Source: an uncultured Propionibacterium sp.
GTDB lineage: Bacteria; Actinomycetota; Actinomycetes; Propionibacteriales; Propionibacteriaceae
Reading direction: 5' to 3'
DNA length: 35,168 bases
NCBI GenBank assembly: GCA_937867175.1
Contig: CALMKG010000607.1
Span: forward strand, 1 to 35,168
The position numbers were made by a program, and so were the translations under genes. The notes under the pieces were generated by a model. The model worked only from the letters and a program-made list of their open reading frames with translations, was not told the origin of the DNA and ran no database searches. Positions 24,501-33,346 of this stretch are shown piece after piece. How positions within the stretch are numbered: the stretch's first letter is position 1; every line of letters begins with the position of its first letter.

Positions 24501-25391
24501 GAGCCGGTGCTGCCGACACAGGACGAGTGGGAGACCGCACTCGCCCGCGCCAAGGCTCTCTTCGGGGTCGGCAGCAACGAGTACCACCTCTCCAGCGCGG
24601 CTGTGGAGCGCCTGAGCGAGCTCGGAGGCAAAGTCAAGGAGCTAGGCCCTGGCGTCGCGCGCCTTGTCGCCGCGCTGACCGATCACGCCGCGACTTTCGG
24701 ATTGGACGAAACCAGCCCTCGGCTGGCAACGGCCAAGCGTGCCCAGGACCTCTTCGCCGCCCTCGATCGGGCAGGAACGGCGATGGAGCGGATCCAGGTG
24801 CTCGCAGAGTTCGACCTCCCCGCCGAGCTCCCCGCGTTGGGGAACTCCATCGCGTCCGCATCGGCCGTCGCCGCGGCGATCGAGGGCGCCCAGTGGACCC
24901 TCATCGACCAACTGCCCACGTTGGGAGGAGACGCCGCAGACGAGGCGCTTGCCAGGCTACGCGTGGTCGCGGCCCACGAGGAGATGCATGACAGCCTGAG
25001 GCCTGCGCTGCTCGCGGCGTCGGATGCCGTCACGTCGATCCTCGTCGCGCGGAAGCCTCAGGGCAGCAAGGATGACGAGGAACGGCGCAAGGCCGAGGAG
25101 GCCGTGGCCGCGGCCAAGCGCCGCGCTGAGGAACAGGCCCGCCTGGTCGCCGAGCAGGAGCGACAGATCGCTGAGCAGCAGGCTGCGCTCGCCGCGCAGC
25201 AGGCTCGGTTGGAACAGGAGCAGGCCGAGCTGGCGCGCCGGAAGGCTGAGGCACAGCGACGGGCGGAGGAGACCCACACCCTGGAGCTCAAGCTGGCTGC
25301 GCAGATCGATGAGCTCGCCCAGAAGCTGGCCCACGAGCTCCAGGCCCCCGTTGAGGGCAAGAGCCTCCGGGTTGACTGGAGATGGGAGTGA
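21594..25391 (+). CDS. pglY: PglY (BrxC-like) P-loop ATPase of type 2 BREX
   Basis: A protein of 1265 aa from a GTG at 21594 with GGGAAGGATCGG just upstream. The N-terminal AAA-like domain has Walker [12 protein letters not shown] (K86) and Walker [13 protein letters not shown] (D268-E269). A long middle region of several hundred residues carries no motif I recognise, as in the BrxC/PglY family. The C-terminus (about 1155-1245) is a charged coiled coil rich in Ala, Glu, Gln and Arg, with repeats such as [18 protein letters not shown]. PglY is the large ATPase shared in type by all BREX systems and is thought to form a DNA-associated complex with PglZ and PglX. The gene overlaps pglZ by ten bases. 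One TTA codon lies at 23985. Confidence 0.94.
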   Translation: MSDTVINQGLSLPLRDAISIPEEVHDADFVLQIDKAQDQPTQTLNDYVVTPGIAEAFRQALALVQAAFDTTSARGTFVHGSFGAGKSHFMAVLHLLLTGNSHARALPGLQDEIARYSGVLDRNLLAVDYHFVGAQSVESALFGGYLRTVKAKHPDQPAPVLHRSDALWADGDRLRATMGDDVFFAPFKDSSGGGWGSFGSAVTAETYDAARHAAPTDPDRLRITAELVKHYFQSSEVTGTWLDMSTGLHAMTQHAKSLGYDGVVLFLDELVLWLSGHLADSTFISTETEKVAKLVETGGGTLPVPLISFVARQRNLKDFLGGGTGGAERVALDDAFQWWEGRFERITLPAADLPEIVQRRLLTPSSEEGKSAIGAAIAKVKANPAAYRHLLTDEAGSSGVDFEKVYPFSPALVDAMIALSAIMQRERTALKIMSELLAHGRDELTVGDVIGVGDLFDEVVLGNSEPLTDDMRAVFKAARTFYQLKMRPYLLNKHSLTETTATGLPRDHAFRRDDRIAKTLLIAAIAPGAASLKDLTASRIAALNFGSVKSMIPGQEATQLTTQVKQWASEFGEINVGQGVDPIVTLTLTGIDFDSILVHVDTEDTSANRRRLIRDLLVAEVGARPTGAIGSDYALTHVWRGQKRDVDVIFGNVRDRQLVPDSLLQAEGGRWKLVIDYPFDDDAEHGPSDDLVRLQDLKHEKFVSDTVVWVPNFLTSARMDDVGKLVKLDYLLTGSRFDQYSTSLPVADREPARSQLQNQRDSLREQVIGALRQAYGIDAVRDDQIGARVPDGRNFETLAVGYEPLKVSASTFAAAAEAALGGGLDARYPNHPTVDRGTDEVKRGDLVAVLELARKAMAAGGRIEAVDRPTATKVRRVVDGYGVGRLAEVTYVLSAPYFRWNDDFTKAAAGGDVTVAELHAALADFGMTRDAEDLLILAWAAMTDRVFKRLGSLVPNPSIGSLVPEMVLHEPVLPTQDEWETALARAKALFGVGSNEYHLSSAAVERLSELGGKVKELGPGVARLVAALTDHAATFGLDETSPRLATAKRAQDLFAALDRAGTAMERIQVLAEFDLPAELPALGNSIASASAVAAAIEGAQWTLIDQLPTLGGDAADEALARLRVVAAHEEMHDSLRPALLAASDAVTSILVARKPQGSKDDEERRKAEEAVAAAKRRAEEQARLVAEQERQIAEQQAALAAQQARLEQEQAELARRKAEAQRRAEETHTLELKLAAQIDELAQKLAHELQAPVEGKSLRVDWRWE

Positions 25392-28057
25392 GCCAGCTCG
25401 TCGACCAGGCCGCGACACGCGCCGTGGTGGTCTCCGCAGCCATGCTGCAGCAGAAGGCCGCGGACCTCGTGGCGTCCACCAGACCGGAACGTGCGCTGAT
25501 CCTCCGGGCGCGCCCCGAGTGGGCGGGGGCAGACCTCACGATCGGTGACCACCTGGTCCGCGTGGTGCCTGGTGTCTCCCAGCTCGCGATCCTCGAGGTC
25601 CTGACGGCGATGGGGGCCGACGACTACGTCATCATCCTCACCGACCGACCGCGCTCGGACCTTGGCGACGCCGTGCTGGCAAGGGCCTACAAGAACGACA
25701 TCCAGATGCCCGACGAGTGGCGTGCCGTTCCCCGCCTCTTCGGTGCACGCGAGGTCAGCCGAGAACTGCGCCGCCTGGATTGGGCAGCGACGGCTCTGCT
25801 TGACCACCAGCCGGTCGGGGGCTGGCCGAAGTCGGCCGACATAGCCGTGACCGACACGTTCGCGATCCAATCCCTTCTCAACGCCGTCCTCGGCATCGAT
25901 GTCACGACCGAGCTGGACGCAGCGGTCCTCATGTCAGCTCTGGGCCGCGGCCAGGTCCGCAACCGGTGGGCGGCTGTAGATGCGGGCCTGCGCCGGCATC
26001 TGATCGAGTGGGTGGAGACGGCGATCGGCCCATCGGGGGCGTTTGCGTTGAAGGTTGCTCAGCGGACCGAGCACGTCACCCCGCTCGCTGTGTCCCTCGC
26101 CCTTGACGTCCTCTGGCCCGATGACGGCGTGGTAGCCGACGAGGACCAGGTGGCAGCCCGGGTGCGCATCGAGCGCTTCATCGACGGCACGACCGTTCCG
26201 GTCGAGGCCGCCAAGGCGGCGGCTCGCATCGCGAAGGCGATCGTCCTCCGCGCCGACGGTGAGTCCGGGGGCGAGATCACCGTTGCCCTCAAGCAGGCCG
26301 AGGCGCTGCTCAGCGATATCGGCTGGACTGCGGGCGCCGAGCGGTCCTCGGTGCTGCGACCCGGATATCAGGCCAGGGTGCGGGCCTTGGCTGCCGCGCT
26401 CCAGGACGGCGGTGACGTCGAGGCAGCCCTGGTCGATGTCCACCGGCACCGGGATCGTGCAGACTCTGCCGCGCCGGACATGGCGGTGCGTCTCCACCGT
26501 TGGCTCGCCAACCCAGAGGCGCAGGCCACGGACCTAGCAGGCGACCTGGACCTTCAGATGCGGGATGGCGCCTGGGTCGATGCCGCTATCGGCGTCCTCT
26601 GGAGCGCATCGGACGACCCCGCGGTCTCAGCAGCCTATGCGGCGCTCGCGACCCAAGCACGAGCGCGCCGGACCACGCGCGACGCGGCGGCCGCCCATCG
26701 ACTGGCGCAGGCGGTCACCAACGGTCCAGCGGCCGTCCTCGGCCGCTCACCCATCGGTGTCGAGCGGATTCTCGGTGATGTCGTTGCGCCTTGGCGCAAC
26801 GAGGGCGTCCTCCTCGTTGTGTTAGATGGCCTGAGCTCAGCCATCGCGGTCTCACTCGCGGCAGAGGTATCCCGTCTCGGGCTCATCGAATTCGTCCCCG
26901 CGACAACGAAGCGGCGGATCGGCGCAGTGGCTGCCCTGCCCTCTCTCACCAACATCTCCCGTACGTCTCTGTTCTGCGGCCGGATCGCCAGCGGCACCGG
27001 CGAGGATGAGCGCAAGGGCCTGGCCGAGGCGTTTCCCGGCTCACGCACCTTCCACAAGGACGGGCTTCGAGCACCGAGTGGCGCAGCTCTGCCCCCGGAC
27101 GTCTTAGCCGCGATCGCGTCTACTCCGACCGAGGTTCCGGTCGTCGGCGTCGTCATCAACGCCATTGACGACGCCATGCACAAGAATGACGTGTCGGGAT
27201 GGAGCTGGGAGCTGGCCCAACTCGCACCCCTGCGCGCTCTCCTCGAGGCGGCGCTCAACGCACGCCGCACCGTCGTGATCACCTCTGACCACGGTCACGT
27301 CGTCGAGCGGTCGAGCGAAACGCTCGCTGCCCCCGGTGCTGACGCCCGGTGGCGACCCGTCCAGGCTGCGGCCGGCGAAGGCGAGGTCACTGTCTCAGGG
27401 CCGCGTGTGGTCACGCCTGACCACTCTGCTGTCCTGCTCTGGCGCGAGGACGCGCGCTTCGGGCCCAGGCGGGCCGGCTATCACGGCGGCGCCAGCCTTG
27501 CGGAGATCACCGTTCCCGTACTCGTCTTCCACCCAGCGACGGCGCTCTCCAGCACGGCTGATGGCTGGGTCCAGGCGCCCCCGCAGGCTCCGGATTGGTG
27601 GAACGACCCGGTCCAAACCGCACCGGACATCCCTGCTCGCCCCTCCAAGACGAGGAAGAAGGCGGCTACCGCCCCGCCAGCCGATGACGAAGGACTCTTC
27701 AGCGTCGAGGTCGCGAGCCAAGCGGCCACCCCCGCGCACTCGAACGACATCGTCGGGGCATTGATCAGCAGCCCGGCGTACGCCAGCCAACGCGCGATGG
27801 CGGGCCGGCGCGCTCTCTCCGACGGCCGGGTCGAGACATTCGTGCGAGCGCTGGCGGAGCGCGGTTTCCGCGCTCATCGCGACACGGTGGCTGCAGCACT
27901 TGGGGTTCCTTCCACCGACGTCGGGCAGATTCTGGCCGCGGTCAAACGCCTGCTCAACGTCGACGGGTACGACGTTCTCTCGCTCGACAGCGATGGCGTC
28001 ACCTACAAGATCGATGAGCAGCTTCTCCGCGACCAGTTCGGTCTCGGAGGGCGATGA
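25382..28057 (+). CDS. pglZ: PglZ, alkaline-phosphatase-superfamily protein of type 2 BREX
   Basis: A protein of 891 aa. The ATG at 25382 lies within the end of pglY and is preceded by TGACTGGAG. The PglZ domain is in the middle: [10 protein letters not shown] (D482, the nucleophile-region metal ligand) followed by [16 protein letters not shown] and, near residue 636, TSDHGHVVE with its metal-binding Asp and His residues. The N-terminal 400 residues are helical. The C-terminal 130 residues include a basic linker and a winged-helix-like part ([19 protein letters not shown]). PglZ is the marker gene of every BREX type. It has two TTA codons (26822 and 27104), one directly before the catalytic Asp codon. 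Its stop overlaps the brxD start by ATGA. Confidence 0.95.
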   Translation: MGVSQLVDQAATRAVVVSAAMLQQKAADLVASTRPERALILRARPEWAGADLTIGDHLVRVVPGVSQLAILEVLTAMGADDYVIILTDRPRSDLGDAVLARAYKNDIQMPDEWRAVPRLFGAREVSRELRRLDWAATALLDHQPVGGWPKSADIAVTDTFAIQSLLNAVLGIDVTTELDAAVLMSALGRGQVRNRWAAVDAGLRRHLIEWVETAIGPSGAFALKVAQRTEHVTPLAVSLALDVLWPDDGVVADEDQVAARVRIERFIDGTTVPVEAAKAAARIAKAIVLRADGESGGEITVALKQAEALLSDIGWTAGAERSSVLRPGYQARVRALAAALQDGGDVEAALVDVHRHRDRADSAAPDMAVRLHRWLANPEAQATDLAGDLDLQMRDGAWVDAAIGVLWSASDDPAVSAAYAALATQARARRTTRDAAAAHRLAQAVTNGPAAVLGRSPIGVERILGDVVAPWRNEGVLLVVLDGLSSAIAVSLAAEVSRLGLIEFVPATTKRRIGAVAALPSLTNISRTSLFCGRIASGTGEDERKGLAEAFPGSRTFHKDGLRAPSGAALPPDVLAAIASTPTEVPVVGVVINAIDDAMHKNDVSGWSWELAQLAPLRALLEAALNARRTVVITSDHGHVVERSSETLAAPGADARWRPVQAAAGEGEVTVSGPRVVTPDHSAVLLWREDARFGPRRAGYHGGASLAEITVPVLVFHPATALSSTADGWVQAPPQAPDWWNDPVQTAPDIPARPSKTRKKAATAPPADDEGLFSVEVASQAATPAHSNDIVGALISSPAYASQRAMAGRRALSDGRVETFVRALAERGFRAHRDTVAAALGVPSTDVGQILAAVKRLLNVDGYDVLSLDSDGVTYKIDEQLLRDQFGLGGR

Positions 28058-29376
28058 GCATGGCCGAGGTGGACATCAGCCCGCGGCGCCGACGCGACAT
28101 CATCGACGCGCTTCGGCGCGGCACCGTCCCCCAGCAGGGACTTGACGTGCTCGCTGTGGGCCTATCGCGGTTCGAGCACGCCATCGACGGCGAGCTCGCG
28201 GCGGTCCGAGACGGCGGAGCCGGCTTCAAAGCCGTGCGTGGCGAGTACGGCTCCGGCAAGACTTTCTTTGCGCGCTGGCTCACTGAAAGGGCCAAGAAGT
28301 CGAACTTCGCCACCGCAGAGATCCAAATCAGCGAGACCGAGACCCCGCTGCACAAGCTCGAGACGGTTTACCGCCGTGTCGTCGAGAACCTCGCCACGCC
28401 AACGACCACCTCGGGAGCGATCCGAGACGTGGTCGACGGGTGGTTCTACTTCCTCGACCAAGACGCAGGCGACGCAGGAGGGCCGGGTTCCCTCGAGCTG
28501 CTCGACAGGCGGCTGGCCGCGGTCTCCCGTGAGGCGCCGGCGTTCGCCGCGGTCCTCCGCTCCTATCGCCTAGCGCAACAGGCGGGCGATGCTCCCCAAG
28601 CTGAGGGCCTGCTTGCCTGGCTCGGCGGTCAACCGCACGTATCTGCATCGGTGAAGCGCGCCGCTGGCGTCCGAGGCGACCTCGACCACTTCGGCGCGCT
28701 CGGGTTCTTGCAGGGCCTCCTCACGGTCCTTCGCGACTCCGACTACTCCGGCCTGGTCCTGGTGCTTGATGAGGTCGAGACACTCCAACGGATGCGATCC
28801 GACGTACGGGAGAAGTCCCTCAACGCTCTGCGGCAGCTGCTCGACGAGATCGACGGCGGCCGTTTCCCTGGCCTCTATCTGGTGATGACCGGGACGCCGG
28901 CGTTCTTCGATGGCCAGCAGGGCGTGCAGCGACTGCCTCCGTTGGCTCAGCGGCTCCAGACCGACTTCCAGACCGACGCACGCTTCGACAACCCCCGTGC
29001 CGTGCAGATCCGACTGCCCGGGTTCAGCGCTGACTCACTCGTCGAGCTCGGTGCTCGAGTCCGTGACATCTTCGCGGCCGGCGCCGGGGACCCCGAACGA
29101 GTACGACGCGTGGTCGACGACGCCTACGTCGCGACGCTCGCCAAGGCCGTCGGCGGCGAGCTTGGAGGACGCACAGGCGTCGCACCCCGACTTTTCCTCA
29201 AGAAGCTGATCGCCGACGTTCTCGACCGCGTGGACCTCTTCGATGACTTCGACCCCCGGCGCGATTACCGGCTGACTGTCGACCCGAACGAGCTCACCGA
29301 GGTGGAGCTTGCTGCTCGAGTACGTGGCGCCGGTGGAGCGGTCGAATCGGTTGACGACATCGACCTGGAGCTCTGA
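28054..29376 (+). CDS. brxD: BrxD, ATP-binding protein of type 2 BREX
   Basis: A protein of 440 aa whose ATG overlaps the pglZ stop by four bases. A P-loop lies at GEYGSGKTFFARWL (K69) and Walker B at LVLVLDEVETL (D239-E240), followed by a sensor-like stretch GLYLVMTGTPAFFD. These are the signatures of the BREX system ATP-binding protein family (DUF2791) in the AAA+ class. The C-terminal third is likely helical with a small winged-helix end. BrxD is particular to type 2 and closely related BREX loci and lies, as here, between pglZ and the helicase gene, with which it probably acts. The gap to brxHI is four bases. Confidence 0.93.
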   Translation: MSMAEVDISPRRRRDIIDALRRGTVPQQGLDVLAVGLSRFEHAIDGELAAVRDGGAGFKAVRGEYGSGKTFFARWLTERAKKSNFATAEIQISETETPLHKLETVYRRVVENLATPTTTSGAIRDVVDGWFYFLDQDAGDAGGPGSLELLDRRLAAVSREAPAFAAVLRSYRLAQQAGDAPQAEGLLAWLGGQPHVSASVKRAAGVRGDLDHFGALGFLQGLLTVLRDSDYSGLVLVLDEVETLQRMRSDVREKSLNALRQLLDEIDGGRFPGLYLVMTGTPAFFDGQQGVQRLPPLAQRLQTDFQTDARFDNPRAVQIRLPGFSADSLVELGARVRDIFAAGAGDPERVRRVVDDAYVATLAKAVGGELGGRTGVAPRLFLKKLIADVLDRVDLFDDFDPRRDYRLTVDPNELTEVELAARVRGAGGAVESVDDIDLEL

Positions 29377-29380
29377 GCGA

Positions 29381-31447
29381 GTGTCGGGCGCGACCGGCCT
29401 CGACCCTGCCGTCGAGTATCACATCGTCAACTCGCTGGGCTGGCCCGGTCTACGCCCCTTGCAGGCTGCTGCCGTCGCCCCCGTTCGGGCAGGTGATGAC
29501 TGCGTCCTGCTCGCCCCGACTGCGGGCGGCAAGACGGAGGCGGCAGCGTTTCCGCTGCTGTCGCAGATGGCCGCCGACGGCTGGAGCGGCACGTCCGTCC
29601 TCTACGTCACGCCTTTGCGAGCGCTGCTCAACAACCTCCTGCCTCGACTGCAGGGCTATACCTCCTGGCTCGGGCGGACAACCGCGCTGTGGCACGGCGA
29701 CGTCGGCCCCGCCGAGCGTCGCCGGATCCTTGCGGAGCGGCCCGATGTACTCCTGACGACGCCCGAGTCGATCGAGGCCATGCTGGTCTCACGCGGCGTC
29801 GATCACAGGCGTTTCTTCGCGGGACTTCGGGCCGTGGTCATCGACGAGCTGCACGCCTTCGCCGGAGCCGACCGGGGGTGGCACCTGCTTGCCGTCCTGG
29901 AGAGGGTCGAGCGGATCATCGGTCGCAGGCTGCAGCGCATCGGCCTCTCGGCGACGATCGGCAATCCGCAGGCCGTGGGGGAGTGGATGCAGGGGTCCAC
30001 CGGTGGACGCCGCCATTTGCGCGTCGTCGAGGGCGCCGGAGTCTCGGCCGGGCCGGATCCTGAGGTGACGCTCGACTATGTGGGCAGCATGGAGAACGTG
30101 GCCACCGTCATCTCGCGCATGCACCGCGGCGAGAAGCGCCTGGTCTTCCTCGAGTCGCGACGGCGCGCAGAGGAACTTGCCTTCCTCCTGCGCGAGCGCG
30201 ACGTGCAGACCTATGTCTCCCACTCGTCTCTCTCCGTCGACGAGCGCCGGCGCTCGGAACAGGCGTTTGCGGAGGCCCAAGACACGGTCATCGTGGCCAC
30301 GTCCACCCTCGAGCTGGGCATCGACATCGGCGACCTCGATCGGATGATTCAGATTGACGCTCCCCGAACAGTTTCGTCGTTCCTGCAGCGCCTCGGGCGG
30401 ACGGGACGACGCGTAGGTGGCCGGCGCAATGCCTTGTTCCTGGCGACGACCCTCGATGGTCTCTTGGATGCGTCAGCCCTGTTGCTGCTCTGGCGGCGCG
30501 GCTTCGTCGAGGACGTCGTGGCGCCACCTCATCCTCGCCATCTCGCCTCGCAGCAGTTGCTGGCGCTCGCCCTTCAAGAGGGGAGGTTCGGCCCGTCGGC
30601 TATCTCGGACTGGTGGGGCGATCTGGCACTGATGACCGACGGACCGCAGGTGCTCGACTACCTGCGATCGGCGAACTTCCTGGTTGAAGACTCCGGCCTC
30701 TTCTCGATCGGCCCCCGCGCTGAGGAGGAGCTCGGAAAGCGGAACTTCATCGAGCTCCTTTCCTCGTTCGTCGCAGCCCCTGAGCTGCGCGTGGTCGCGG
30801 GCACCAAGGAGATCGGCTTCGTCTCACCGCTGTCGCTTCCCGCGCCGACCGATCGTGAGGTGAAGCCGCTGGTCCTCGCTGGCCGCGGCTGGCACATCCG
30901 CGACGTGGACTGGGACCGGTTCACCGTCTGGGTCGAGGAGGTGTCGGCGAAGGGCGACGTGAAGTGGCCTTCCGACGCGATCGCGCTGTCATATGAGATG
31001 ACCCAGGCGCGCCGCGAGGTCCTGCTCGGAGCGACTCCAGGTGTCGAGCTCTCGAAGCGAGTGCCGCAGGCGCTCGGCCGCCTGCGCGGGGATCACTCCA
31101 ATGAGGTGAGTCCCCGCGGACTCGTGGTCTGGCGTGGTGCCGAGAGCCAGAGGATCTGGACCTGGGCCGGGCTCAAGGCCAATGCCACCCTCCTAGCCGG
31201 ACTTGGACAGAGGGCCAAGGGCGTGGAGAACGACTTCGTCGATCTTCCACTCGACCTTGACCTCCGTGACAGCGACAGTACGGCGGTCCCCGACCCCGGA
31301 CCGGAGGCTATGGCCGGCCTGAAGTTCGCGGTTGCACTGCCGCCAGAACTGGCCGCAAGGACTCTCGGCGAGCGCTTGGCCGACCAGACGGGTGCGTTAG
31401 AGAGTCTCGATCGTCAGCTCATCCACAATGTCTGTTCAGGTCGTTGA
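29381..31447 (+). CDS. brxHI: BrxHI, Lhr-like superfamily 2 helicase of type 2 BREX
   Basis: A protein of 688 aa from a GTG at 29381, with GGAG ten bases before it; the open frame to 29309 lies over brxD and is ignored. Helicase motifs run in order: Q-like region LRPLQAAAV, motif I APTAGGKTEAA (K51), motif Ib LLTTPESIEA, motif II DELH (155-158), motif III LSATIG, motif V TSTLELGIDIGDLD and motif VI QRLGRTGRR. This is the Lhr-type DEAD/DEAH arrangement. The C-terminal 300 residues lack the large Lhr extension but have their own accessory domain. brxHI is the last gene of the BREX operon; it ends 18 bases before the convergent DUF262 gene. One TTA codon lies at 31397. Confidence 0.94.
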   Translation: MSGATGLDPAVEYHIVNSLGWPGLRPLQAAAVAPVRAGDDCVLLAPTAGGKTEAAAFPLLSQMAADGWSGTSVLYVTPLRALLNNLLPRLQGYTSWLGRTTALWHGDVGPAERRRILAERPDVLLTTPESIEAMLVSRGVDHRRFFAGLRAVVIDELHAFAGADRGWHLLAVLERVERIIGRRLQRIGLSATIGNPQAVGEWMQGSTGGRRHLRVVEGAGVSAGPDPEVTLDYVGSMENVATVISRMHRGEKRLVFLESRRRAEELAFLLRERDVQTYVSHSSLSVDERRRSEQAFAEAQDTVIVATSTLELGIDIGDLDRMIQIDAPRTVSSFLQRLGRTGRRVGGRRNALFLATTLDGLLDASALLLLWRRGFVEDVVAPPHPRHLASQQLLALALQEGRFGPSAISDWWGDLALMTDGPQVLDYLRSANFLVEDSGLFSIGPRAEEELGKRNFIELLSSFVAAPELRVVAGTKEIGFVSPLSLPAPTDREVKPLVLAGRGWHIRDVDWDRFTVWVEEVSAKGDVKWPSDAIALSYEMTQARREVLLGATPGVELSKRVPQALGRLRGDHSNEVSPRGLVVWRGAESQRIWTWAGLKANATLLAGLGQRAKGVENDFVDLPLDLDLRDSDSTAVPDPGPEAMAGLKFAVALPPELAARTLGERLADQTGALESLDRQLIHNVCSGR

Positions 31448-31465
31448 ACGCGCTGACATCGGTCG

Positions 31466-32524
31466 TCATGACGCCCCCAGATACTTGTCGAGGAAGCGCT
31501 CAAGCACGCCAAGCCTGAAGGTGAGCGCGTAGCCGTCGTTGGGCGTCTGGGCCAAGCCGTCGAACTCGATGTAGTCCTTCAGCTCAGGCGGCAGGGCCTC
31601 CTCGTGCTCAAAGCGGTCCAGAGACCGCGCCTCGTTGAAGGCGACGAAGGCGGTGCGGGATGGCATCGTCTCGGACGCGCGGTGGCGCTTTGCGAAGGAC
31701 AGGAAGTAGACCGAGATCATCCCGACGTTGGCTAGCAACCTGTCGCCATCCTCAAACGCTGGAACCATGGCGTCGAGGACCGCTGTCACGGTGTCACTGA
31801 GCTGAGCCACGTGCGCCTCGTTAGCCGAGTGGGCATCCCAAAACTCGTCGAGTTGGCGCTTCTTCACGTCCGACGGCCCGCCGTGGTCGGACCAGAGCAG
31901 AAACTTCAGGGCAAGGTCGTAATGCCGATAGCGAGTGTTGTCGAAGGGCAGCTTCTTGACGAAGAATGGGTGGTCCACGAGGCCCCGGACAACTGGGCGC
32001 AGCGCACCGCCGCGACCGTTCCGCTTCTCCGCGGCATTGAGGGGCACTGCTTCGTTGAGGCGGCTAAACATTTCCTCGATCATCTCGACGTCATCCGTAC
32101 GGATGACGCACACGTCGAGGTTCATCGAGGTCAGAAAGGCGGCCAAGAGGTCGTCGGATCTCTCAAGCTCGCTGAAGGTTTTGCCAGCTGCTGTGGTGGA
32201 GCCATCGTCAAAGAGCACAAAATCGTCGGCCAACGCAAAATCTCCGTCCAGGTAGCCCCAGATGGCTTCGAGACGCTGCCTGCCGTCGATCAGCGAGTAT
32301 CGAATGCGTCGGCCGTCGACGACAAGTGGGGTCGAGTGCTCGTGGAGATAGATCTTCGGGATGTCGAAGCCGTTAAGAAGGCTGTCGAGCAGCAGCCGCT
32401 TCTTGTCGACCGACCAGACCGCGCCCTGGCGCTGGTAGGGCGGATCCAACTGGATCTGGGCCCGCATGCGGTTTAGATAGGCGACGTTGCTGTTCCGCAT
32501 CGCCGAGAGGGTGAACGAACTCAT
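31466..32524 (-). CDS. DUF262-domain protein (GmrS-like N-terminal fold)
   Basis: A protein of 352 aa, ATG at 32524 overlapping the upstream stop by four bases. DUF262 (ParB/sulfiredoxin-like fold) hallmarks are at the N-terminus: PPYQRQGAVW (28-37), LIDGRQRLEAIW (78-89, the DGQQR-type nucleotide-handling box) and, later, SRLNEAVPLNAAEKRN. DUF262 is the N-terminal half of GmrSD-type modification-dependent enzymes. The HNH nuclease domain (DUF1524) usually fused after it is not visible here, so this is a stand-alone version whose C-terminal half (about 200-352) is helical and of unknown role. Pairing with an FRG gene and position next to BREX suggest a defence function (inference). Base composition is slightly less GC-rich than the BREX genes. 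Confidence 0.85.
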   Translation of the reverse strand: MSSFTLSAMRNSNVAYLNRMRAQIQLDPPYQRQGAVWSVDKKRLLLDSLLNGFDIPKIYLHEHSTPLVVDGRRIRYSLIDGRQRLEAIWGYLDGDFALADDFVLFDDGSTTAAGKTFSELERSDDLLAAFLTSMNLDVCVIRTDDVEMIEEMFSRLNEAVPLNAAEKRNGRGGALRPVVRGLVDHPFFVKKLPFDNTRYRHYDLALKFLLWSDHGGPSDVKKRQLDEFWDAHSANEAHVAQLSDTVTAVLDAMVPAFEDGDRLLANVGMISVYFLSFAKRHRASETMPSRTAFVAFNEARSLDRFEHEEALPPELKDYIEFDGLAQTPNDGYALTFRLGVLERFLDKYLGAS

Positions 32525-33270
32525 TTCCGGTACATCTCCTTGATGTGGTCCGCCAGGTGCCCAAGATCGGGATACACGGTGCTTGCCGTCACATTCAGAT
32601 CTGCGAGCTCGCCAAGGATCGAGGCCTTGCTGGCCGCGGGGACCCGCCAACTCCGGACATTCGGATCCGAAACCAAGTCTTCACCCAGTTGGCAGATCGT
32701 GAACGTGCCGACCTGCGCAGTCACACGATCGAAGTAGCGCATCGACGTCACAGCCAAGGGGCCAATCCGCGGCCCCGCAGGCGCCTCGGGGAGATACGCA
32801 TCAAGGTGGTTGTCGTGGCCTAACACCAGCAATCCCGGGCCGCTCGGGTAGTTCGATCGGTTGAGGCCCTCAGGGTCCAGCTCGAAGAGCCGGCCGTCGG
32901 CCTGGCCGTCGGATGGTGTCTCGCAGGCAAAGAAGAGACCGACCAAGGGATGTTCACTCCAGTCAAGGAGGCGGGTCGGCAGACCATGGTGTTGGCCGAG
33001 CGCAAGCCATTCCCAACCACCCATCGGCCTGAGTGAAGTCCGATTGACGGCGTCCCTCATGAACTGTTTGAGCATCGTGACCTCGTCGTCGAGGTGGCCC
33101 GAGTTCCGAGCGACCCCTGGCTGCAGGCCCCAGTTGCTGTTGGCCTGGCCACGGAACCAGCGGCGGCCGGATGCCTGGGAACCAGCAACAGATCCCAAGA
33201 GATCCACGACGCTCCGGATCTCGATGTCCTCCGAGGATTCCGTCGCATCTGCCTTCGTGCTCTCGGCCAC
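32521..33270 (-). CDS. FRG-domain protein
   Basis: A protein of about 249 aa. The start is uncertain: GTG at 33270 is preferred, GTG at 33288 is possible, and the frame further upstream is only a shadow of the integrase gene. The FRG signature is clear: RRWFRGQANSNWGLQPGVAR (residues 37-56), then WLALGQHHGLPTRLLDW (88-104) and LVGLFFACE. The C-terminal half is beta-rich, with an acidic/hydrophobic end. FRG proteins are widespread in mobile islands; their biochemical activity is not established. The stop overlaps the DUF262 start (ATGA), so the two are translated together and probably act together. Confidence 0.85.
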   Translation of the reverse strand: MAESTKADATESSEDIEIRSVVDLLGSVAGSQASGRRWFRGQANSNWGLQPGVARNSGHLDDEVTMLKQFMRDAVNRTSLRPMGGWEWLALGQHHGLPTRLLDWSEHPLVGLFFACETPSDGQADGRLFELDPEGLNRSNYPSGPGLLVLGHDNHLDAYLPEAPAGPRIGPLAVTSMRYFDRVTAQVGTFTICQLGEDLVSDPNVRSWRVPAASKASILGELADLNVTASTVYPDLGHLADHIKEMYRK

Positions 33271-33346
33271 GACGCAAGTCTGCCGCACCGAATGGCCGCC
33301 CGGATGTGATCGGCCGAATCCAACCGACGACGGAGCGGCTCCTCCG

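Noticed and set aside
25085-25330. The Gln/Glu/Ala-rich repeat at the end of pglY as a DNA repeat element
   Set aside because: It is in frame and codes for a coiled coil. The repetition is at the protein level and not an independent DNA repeat or CRISPR-like array.
31448-31465. A bidirectional terminator between brxHI and the DUF262 gene
   Set aside because: The 18-base gap holds no clear inverted repeat or T-run, so I could not support one.
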